Source of the DNA: GCA-2686295 sp964402995
GTDB taxonomy: Archaea; Nanobdellota; Nanobdellia; Woesearchaeales; GCA-2686295
Assembly (NCBI GenBank): GCA_964402995.1
Contig: CAYOEA010000008.1
Location: 17,307-81,306, forward strand
Direction of reading: 5' to 3'
DNA: 64,000 nucleotides
Position 1 is the stretch's first letter, and the number at the start of each line of letters is the position of its first letter. The notes under the pieces are model-generated. The model was not told where the DNA came from. It made no database searches and worked only from the letters and a program-made list of their open reading frames with translations. Shown here piece by piece: positions 60,162 to 64,000 of the stretch. Made by a program: the position numbers and the translations under genes.

Positions 60162-60382
60162 TCACGCAATTTTTATTTTTTATACTTAATTTTTTTCTGA
60201 GTATTTATTTCAATCGTATTAACTTATTCTGTGGCTGCAAAACATTCTTTTTTTTGCTGCCAATAATTTTAATTCTTGTACTTGCCAGTATTATTGTTGA
60301 TTATTTTATTTTCTAGAAATTAATTTTTTTGTTATGAGCTAGAAAATTTTATTTGCCAAAATGTCTATAAAAATAAGAATTT

Positions 60383-62572
60383 TTATTTAAACCACTGTGT
60401 TAGTTTAGGATTTCTTTCTAAGTTATACAATGTTTCTATTCCTTTTACTTCTCTGGTCGTTGGTGGTAGTGGTAGTCCTTGTTCTTGTCTTAACATTGCG
60501 TCATTATAAAATACGTCTTGTATGAATGAACTGTGATTTCCACCAGTATATGGTATATGGTATGTTTCGTGTTCGTTTACATAGACCATTTCTATTGCTT
60601 CTAGTGCTGGTCCTCCTGGCGGTCCTCGTATATTTATAGCAAATTTTGATAAAAACTGTCCAAATTCATCTTCTCCGCCTGATAATATGCTTCCTTGTCC
60701 TATCATATTATTAGTATATTGCATTACTAAAAATGCGTCTTCATAGTTATCTACTTCTTGGAATTTGAATCTTCCAGCTTCTCCTGCCTTTATTCCTTCC
60801 CATGCTTTGTCTGCATAGTATTCATTTGGCGCTGCATCTCTATCTAAGAAAACTTTTATTCCGCCTACCATGTCTTCATCTTTCATTCTTGAGGTTATAT
60901 GTTCCCAGTATGGGTGCCATTCAAATTTTTCTTCTATGTTGGTCACATATTTTAGGTGTTCTAACATGTCTACTCCATTTTCTGGATCCACATATCGTTC
61001 AAACATTGCTATTCCTGTTGTATCATTAAATGCAGTTACCATGTTTGTGTCAAATCCTATTGGGTTAAAATAGTGATCTTCTAGTATTTCGCCATTACTT
61101 ATTTTTTCAACCCATATTCTTTGTCCTACTGGCGTTTTAAATGAATAATAAGTTGTATCTTCTGGATTTATTCCTTCTACAAATAAGCTGTCCATTATTT
61201 GTAACCCCCATTGTTTTGATGGCGGTAACACTCCTTGAAATAGACTATCAACCATCAGTCCTGGCATTATTTTTCCTAAATTTATTTCAAACTTTCCATC
61301 AGCTCCTGTCAACACATAATTATCTGGATTGCTTTTCAAGTATGCTTTCATTCCTTCTATTCCTTGTGTTGGGAGTCTTTCTCCTGCTTCGCTCCATTTG
61401 CTACTTAAATCGTACACTTTTGATGTCAGAATTATATCTGGTATTGAATTAATTATTAGTGTTCCCATATCGTGTATTCCTGCTTGTGCTATCATTAATT
61501 CTAATGTTGAGTCTTGCATTACAGGTCCGCTTAGTGCTAGTAATAAATCGTTTGAATTCTTAATATATATTGGTATGTCTAAATTTCCTGCATTAATTAC
61601 ACTTGAACCTTTTTCAATTCCACTTTGTGTAATTATTCCTGAATGTTCGTTATTGTATAAATTTCCGTTTTCGTCTTGTACTGTTGCTTGCACTATTGTT
61701 TCATCTATGTCTGCTGTTACTGTTCCTAGGTCGGTTGTTTCATATGCTGTTAGAGTAATATTGTCAATTATTGTTTCTTCCATGAATGGTCCGTCCATTA
61801 CTAGGATGTAATTATTTGCTTGTGCATTCTTAAATGAACTTTGAACTACGCTTACTCCTGCTGCGCTTGGCGCTATACTATTCTTCAATAATTTCTTTGT
61901 TATTGTTTTGACGTCTCCATCTTTTTCTTTTACTGTAAAGTTTAGTAAGTATATTCCGTCTGCTCGGTTTCCTATATCTAGTAAGAAGTCATTTTGTCCT
62001 ATGTTTTGATTGTTTTCTGTATAATTTATTATTTCTTGTCCTGCTAGGTTAAATCCTCTGACAGTCACATCTGCTGGTTCTGTTAAGTTAAGACTTGCAT
62101 GTGCTGTGCTGCTTGTTGGGTTTGGATACACTCTTAGTTTACTTGGATCTATTTTGATTTCGTTTATTCCTAGTGGTGATATTGGTACGTCTTGCATGTA
62201 TATTTGTCCGTTTACAACTGGCACAGTTTTTAGTACGCTGTCTGGATGTATTGCGTTTTTATACAATATGGCGGTATTTTGATCGTTCCATGCTGTTCCT
62301 TGCATATTATCAATTACAAATGCTTCTAGTGTTGCGTTAGCTAATCCGTCTTTCACTATTTCTGTTTGTCCTAGTGCTTTAATTGTTGGTGCCATTCCTA
62401 GTCCTAACATTGCACCTGAAAGTATGAGTGGTGCTGGTTTTTTTAGTGCATATTTTATTTCTTCTTGAATTAGAACTCGACTTACTTCAAAATTCAGATA
62501 ACTATCTTTTACTTTTTTTAAGAAGTTTTTCCCTTTCTCTTTTATTCTTGATAGTTTACTTTCTAGTGTCAT
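60383..62572 (-). CDS. Large exported zincin-like protein with Por-secretion-type domain
   Basis: The 729-residue protein has a basic N-terminus, then a hydrophobic stretch PAPLILSGAMLGLGMAPTI (about 46-64) that may be a late signal. Residues about 147-232 read LRVYPNPTSSTAHASLNL, VRGFNLAGQEI and NRADGIYLLNFTV, which is the pattern of the type IX (Por) secretion C-terminal domain of Bacteroidetes, here internal. The middle has beta-sandwich repeats of carboxypeptidase-regulatory type. Near the end, NEHETYHIPY holds HExxH (668-672), with His680 a possible third zinc ligand. A TATA box (TTTATATAC complement, about 62598) precedes the start. Confidence 0.68.
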   Translation of the reverse strand: MTLESKLSRIKEKGKNFLKKVKDSYLNFEVSRVLIQEEIKYALKKPAPLILSGAMLGLGMAPTIKALGQTEIVKDGLANATLEAFVIDNMQGTAWNDQNTAILYKNAIHPDSVLKTVPVVNGQIYMQDVPISPLGINEIKIDPSKLRVYPNPTSSTAHASLNLTEPADVTVRGFNLAGQEIINYTENNQNIGQNDFLLDIGNRADGIYLLNFTVKEKDGDVKTITKKLLKNSIAPSAAGVSVVQSSFKNAQANNYILVMDGPFMEETIIDNITLTAYETTDLGTVTADIDETIVQATVQDENGNLYNNEHSGIITQSGIEKGSSVINAGNLDIPIYIKNSNDLLLALSGPVMQDSTLELMIAQAGIHDMGTLIINSIPDIILTSKVYDLSSKWSEAGERLPTQGIEGMKAYLKSNPDNYVLTGADGKFEINLGKIMPGLMVDSLFQGVLPPSKQWGLQIMDSLFVEGINPEDTTYYSFKTPVGQRIWVEKISNGEILEDHYFNPIGFDTNMVTAFNDTTGIAMFERYVDPENGVDMLEHLKYVTNIEEKFEWHPYWEHITSRMKDEDMVGGIKVFLDRDAAPNEYYADKAWEGIKAGEAGRFKFQEVDNYEDAFLVMQYTNNMIGQGSILSGGEDEFGQFLSKFAINIRGPPGGPALEAIEMVYVNEHETYHIPYTGGNHSSFIQDVFYNDAMLRQEQGLPLPPTTREVKGIETLYNLERNPKLTQWFK

Positions 62573-62688
62573 AACTTTATTTGTATTGTATTTTTAGTAT
62601 ATAAATGTTTCGGTTAGTTGTCACTACTTAGTGAATTTACTGTTGAATTCAATAAACTTTTTAAATAACTGTTAATATTATTTAACAT

Positions 62689-63210
62689 ATGTTAGAAATA
62701 ATTAACAACTTATCCTTATTTTTTGAAGATAATTATTCTGAATTTGGAGTCAGAGAATATTCTCGTTTAAAAAAAATAAGTCCTCCAACTGCATCAAATA
62801 ATTTGAAAAAGTATCAAGCTGAATCCTTATTAGTTTCTAGAAACTTCAAAAATCATATTCTCTTTAAAGCATCAAGATCAAACTTATTTAATGATTTAGC
62901 TAAAATTTATTGGAAAAATAAACTAAATAAAATTGGTTTGGTAAATCATATTTTATCAAAATTCCCTGATGCAAAGATTCTCGTTTTTGGCTCAATATCA
63001 AAATCAGAAATTACTTTGAAATCTGATTTAGATTTAGCAATTATTTCCTCATTTAATCAGAACTTAGAATTAAAAAAATATGAACAACTTTTAAGTCGAG
63101 AAATACAAGTATTTTTATTTGATTCAATCGGAAATATTTCGAAAAATCTTAAACAAAATATTTTAAGTGGTTTTGAGCTAAATAATTATGGTTCTTCGCA
63201 CATGGAATGA
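62689..63210 (+). CDS. HTH-MNT nucleotidyltransferase (antitoxin of an MNT-HEPN pair)
   Basis: In this 173-residue protein an N-terminal winged-helix (1-65, YSRLKKISPPTASNNLKKYQ) is followed by a minimal nucleotidyltransferase with FGSISKSEITLKSDLDLAII (Gly-Ser and Asp-x-Asp, around 98-117). MNT antitoxins AMPylate or otherwise neutralise HEPN RNase toxins; the fused DNA-binding domain would allow autoregulation. A CTTTTTAAATAAC box lies 22-34 bp before the ATG. The gene overlaps the HEPN gene by 23 bp. Confidence 0.82.
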   Translation: MLEIINNLSLFFEDNYSEFGVREYSRLKKISPPTASNNLKKYQAESLLVSRNFKNHILFKASRSNLFNDLAKIYWKNKLNKIGLVNHILSKFPDAKILVFGSISKSEITLKSDLDLAIISSFNQNLELKKYEQLLSREIQVFLFDSIGNISKNLKQNILSGFELNNYGSSHME

Positions 63211-63598
63211 TTGTAAATATCAAGGTTTTACAAAAGAAATTTCAATTGATAATGATTTGATTAGCTCTTTAATTATTGCAAGTAAAAATAAGCAATTAAG
63301 TGAATCTCTTTTGCCATTAAATAAAATAACATCTTCATCAAAAATTTCTCTTGCTTATGATTCTTTAAGAATTTTACTTGAATCTTTATCAATTTCTAAA
63401 GGTTATAAGATTTATAATCATGAATGCTATTTTGCATTTATCAATTCTATACTTAACAAACCTGAATTAGCAAATGAATTTAACAGAATAAGAAAAATAA
63501 GAAATTCAATAAACTATTATGGTTTTGAGTTAGTTTTAAACAAAGTTGAAAATTTACTTTCAGATATTTATTCTTTAATTAAATCTTTGAATAATTAA
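63188..63598 (+). CDS. HEPN-domain protein (toxin-like partner of MNT)
   Basis: This 136-residue all-helical protein has the HEPN pattern: KISLAYDSLRILLESLSISK (helix 2), HECYFAFINSIL and FNRIRKIRNSINYYGFEL. Active HEPN RNases have R-x4-6-H; here Arg is followed by Asn-Ser-Ile-Asn-Tyr-Tyr, so the usual His is Tyr. This variant is frequent in archaeal MNT-linked HEPN proteins, and RNase activity is doubtful. The ATG lies within the end of the MNT gene. Toxin-antitoxin, or a nucleotide-modifying pair, are both possible roles. Confidence 0.78.
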   Translation: MVLRTWNDCKYQGFTKEISIDNDLISSLIIASKNKQLSESLLPLNKITSSSKISLAYDSLRILLESLSISKGYKIYNHECYFAFINSILNKPELANEFNRIRKIRNSINYYGFELVLNKVENLLSDIYSLIKSLNN

Positions 63599-63688
63599 TC
63601 AATATTTATCGTCGATAGCGTCATATTAAAATAAGAAACATTTATATATGAATTGGCTCTATAATTGACTATTAAGGGGTCAGGTAGT

Positions 63689-64000
63689 GTGAATTTAAAA
63701 AAGAAATTATTTCATATTCTTATAATTTTTACTATGTTTGTACTACTTTCTAGTCTAACTCTTGCAACTAATAATCCTTGGCCACCTGATCCTGTTTCTA
63801 CATATTGTGTTGATTATGGTTATGAGTGTACTTCTTGTGATCTTCCTACAGAATGGCCTTGTTATGATATTGCTTTATGTGAAAATGCTCAAAGTCCTAA
63901 ACCTGAATATTGTACTGTGCCTGCCTGGCAAACTTTTTGCGCCACTCAAGGGAATCCGGGAGCTACTACTACTCAATGTGGTTGTACTGCAACTGAAAAT
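63689..64000 (+). CDS. Exported Cys-rich protein, N-terminal part (runs off the window)
   Basis: A GTG at 63689, preceded by AGGT at 63682-63685 and a TATA-like ATTTATATATG about 50 bp upstream, opens a frame that continues to the window end (104 codons). A signal peptide (LFHILIIFTMFVLLSSLTLA) precedes a mature part with Pro, Thr and eleven cysteines in the first 75 residues (YCVDYGYECTSCDLP and onward). The style is that of the Cys-rich protein at 58644. Confidence 0.65.
   Translation, partial: MNLKKKLFHILIIFTMFVLLSSLTLATNNPWPPDPVSTYCVDYGYECTSCDLPTEWPCYDIALCENAQSPKPEYCTVPAWQTFCATQGNPGATTTQCGCTATEN

Noticed and set aside
60162..60382. Gene or RNA in the 221-bp spacer between the Cys-rich protein and the zincin
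   Set aside because: The spacer is convergent and T-rich, with weak inverted repeats only (TTTTCTAGA and TCTAGAAAA-like pieces); these are at most terminators.

Overview
The window looks like chromosomal DNA from a very AT-rich archaeon, probably a small-genome DPANN lineage of the Woesearchaeota/Pacearchaeota kind. The archaeal assignment rests on genes recognised by motif: an NMD3-family protein, transcription factor S, TYW1/Taw1, an archaeal class I CCA-adding enzyme, an Ogg2-type glycosylase, a Hel308 fragment, archaeosortases, a DUF5752-type protein, and tRNAs without an encoded CCA. Many genes have a TATA-like box 20-30 bp before the start codon, so leaderless transcripts are likely. 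Others, mostly inside operons or for surface proteins, have a GGTGA or GAGG Shine-Dalgarno. The lineage is inferred from gene content, not from a marker-gene tree.

Layout. 1-5.2 kb: a glycan locus on the minus strand (sugar nucleotidyltransferase, HAD phosphatase, GT4, radical SAM/SPASM) with the end of a GT2 gene and a GT-C gene broken by one in-frame stop. 5.3-8.0 kb: two exported proteins and an archaeosortase with an intact Cys-Arg-His triad. 8.1-20.3 kb: an accessory region with a membrane-fused spermidine-synthase-like protein, glycosyltransferases, a radical SAM gene fused to a duplicated nucleotidyltransferase fragment, and a group of HprK-like kinase, nucleotidyltransferase, S26 peptidase and a tiny leader-like ORF that recalls lasso-peptide loci. 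It ends at a lipoprotein cassette flanked by copies of the tRNA-Ile 3' end. 20.5-20.9 kb: tRNA-Ile and tRNA-Asn separated by 80-bp tandem repeats that each carry the 5' end of tRNA-Ile. 21-27 kb: a surface-modification operon (YIDPGTG protein, alkaline-phosphatase-type phosphodiesterase, CysD), then a second archaeosortase that has lost all three catalytic residues, followed by a sulfatase-superfamily enzyme.

27-45 kb is mainly housekeeping: the C-terminal half of Hel308 with its own promoter, PqqD, NMD3, signal peptidase, Nth plus Ogg2, TFS, a six-gene operon for thymidylate synthesis (ThyA, DHFR, SHMT, Tmk, a P-loop kinase, dCMP deaminase), an NrdG-like activase, TYW1, and an unusual operon that pairs a Cache-HAMP sensor with an S26-type peptidase. 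45.5-48.5 kb: a lysine-2,3-aminomutase gene followed by two tandem N5-(carboxyethyl)ornithine-synthase-like genes, divergent from a double Lrp-type regulator. 48.6-55 kb: a C39-like protein behind a hairpin-rich leader, a MoxR/VWA pair, a membrane thioredoxin, a DUF368 lipid-carrier transporter and the CCA enzyme. 55.2-60.2 kb: a five-gene operon of exported Cys-rich and beta-repeat proteins. 60.4-64 kb: a large exported zincin with a Por-secretion-like domain, an MNT-HEPN pair, and the start of another exported Cys-rich protein.

Two themes recur. The first is cell-surface construction: glycosyltransferases, archaeosortases, three S26-type peptidases, lipid-carrier recycling and many secreted proteins. 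The second is rearrangement: duplications around tRNAs, a gene fusion, a split helicase and a nonsense-interrupted gene. No CRISPR array, rRNA, transposase or integrase was seen.
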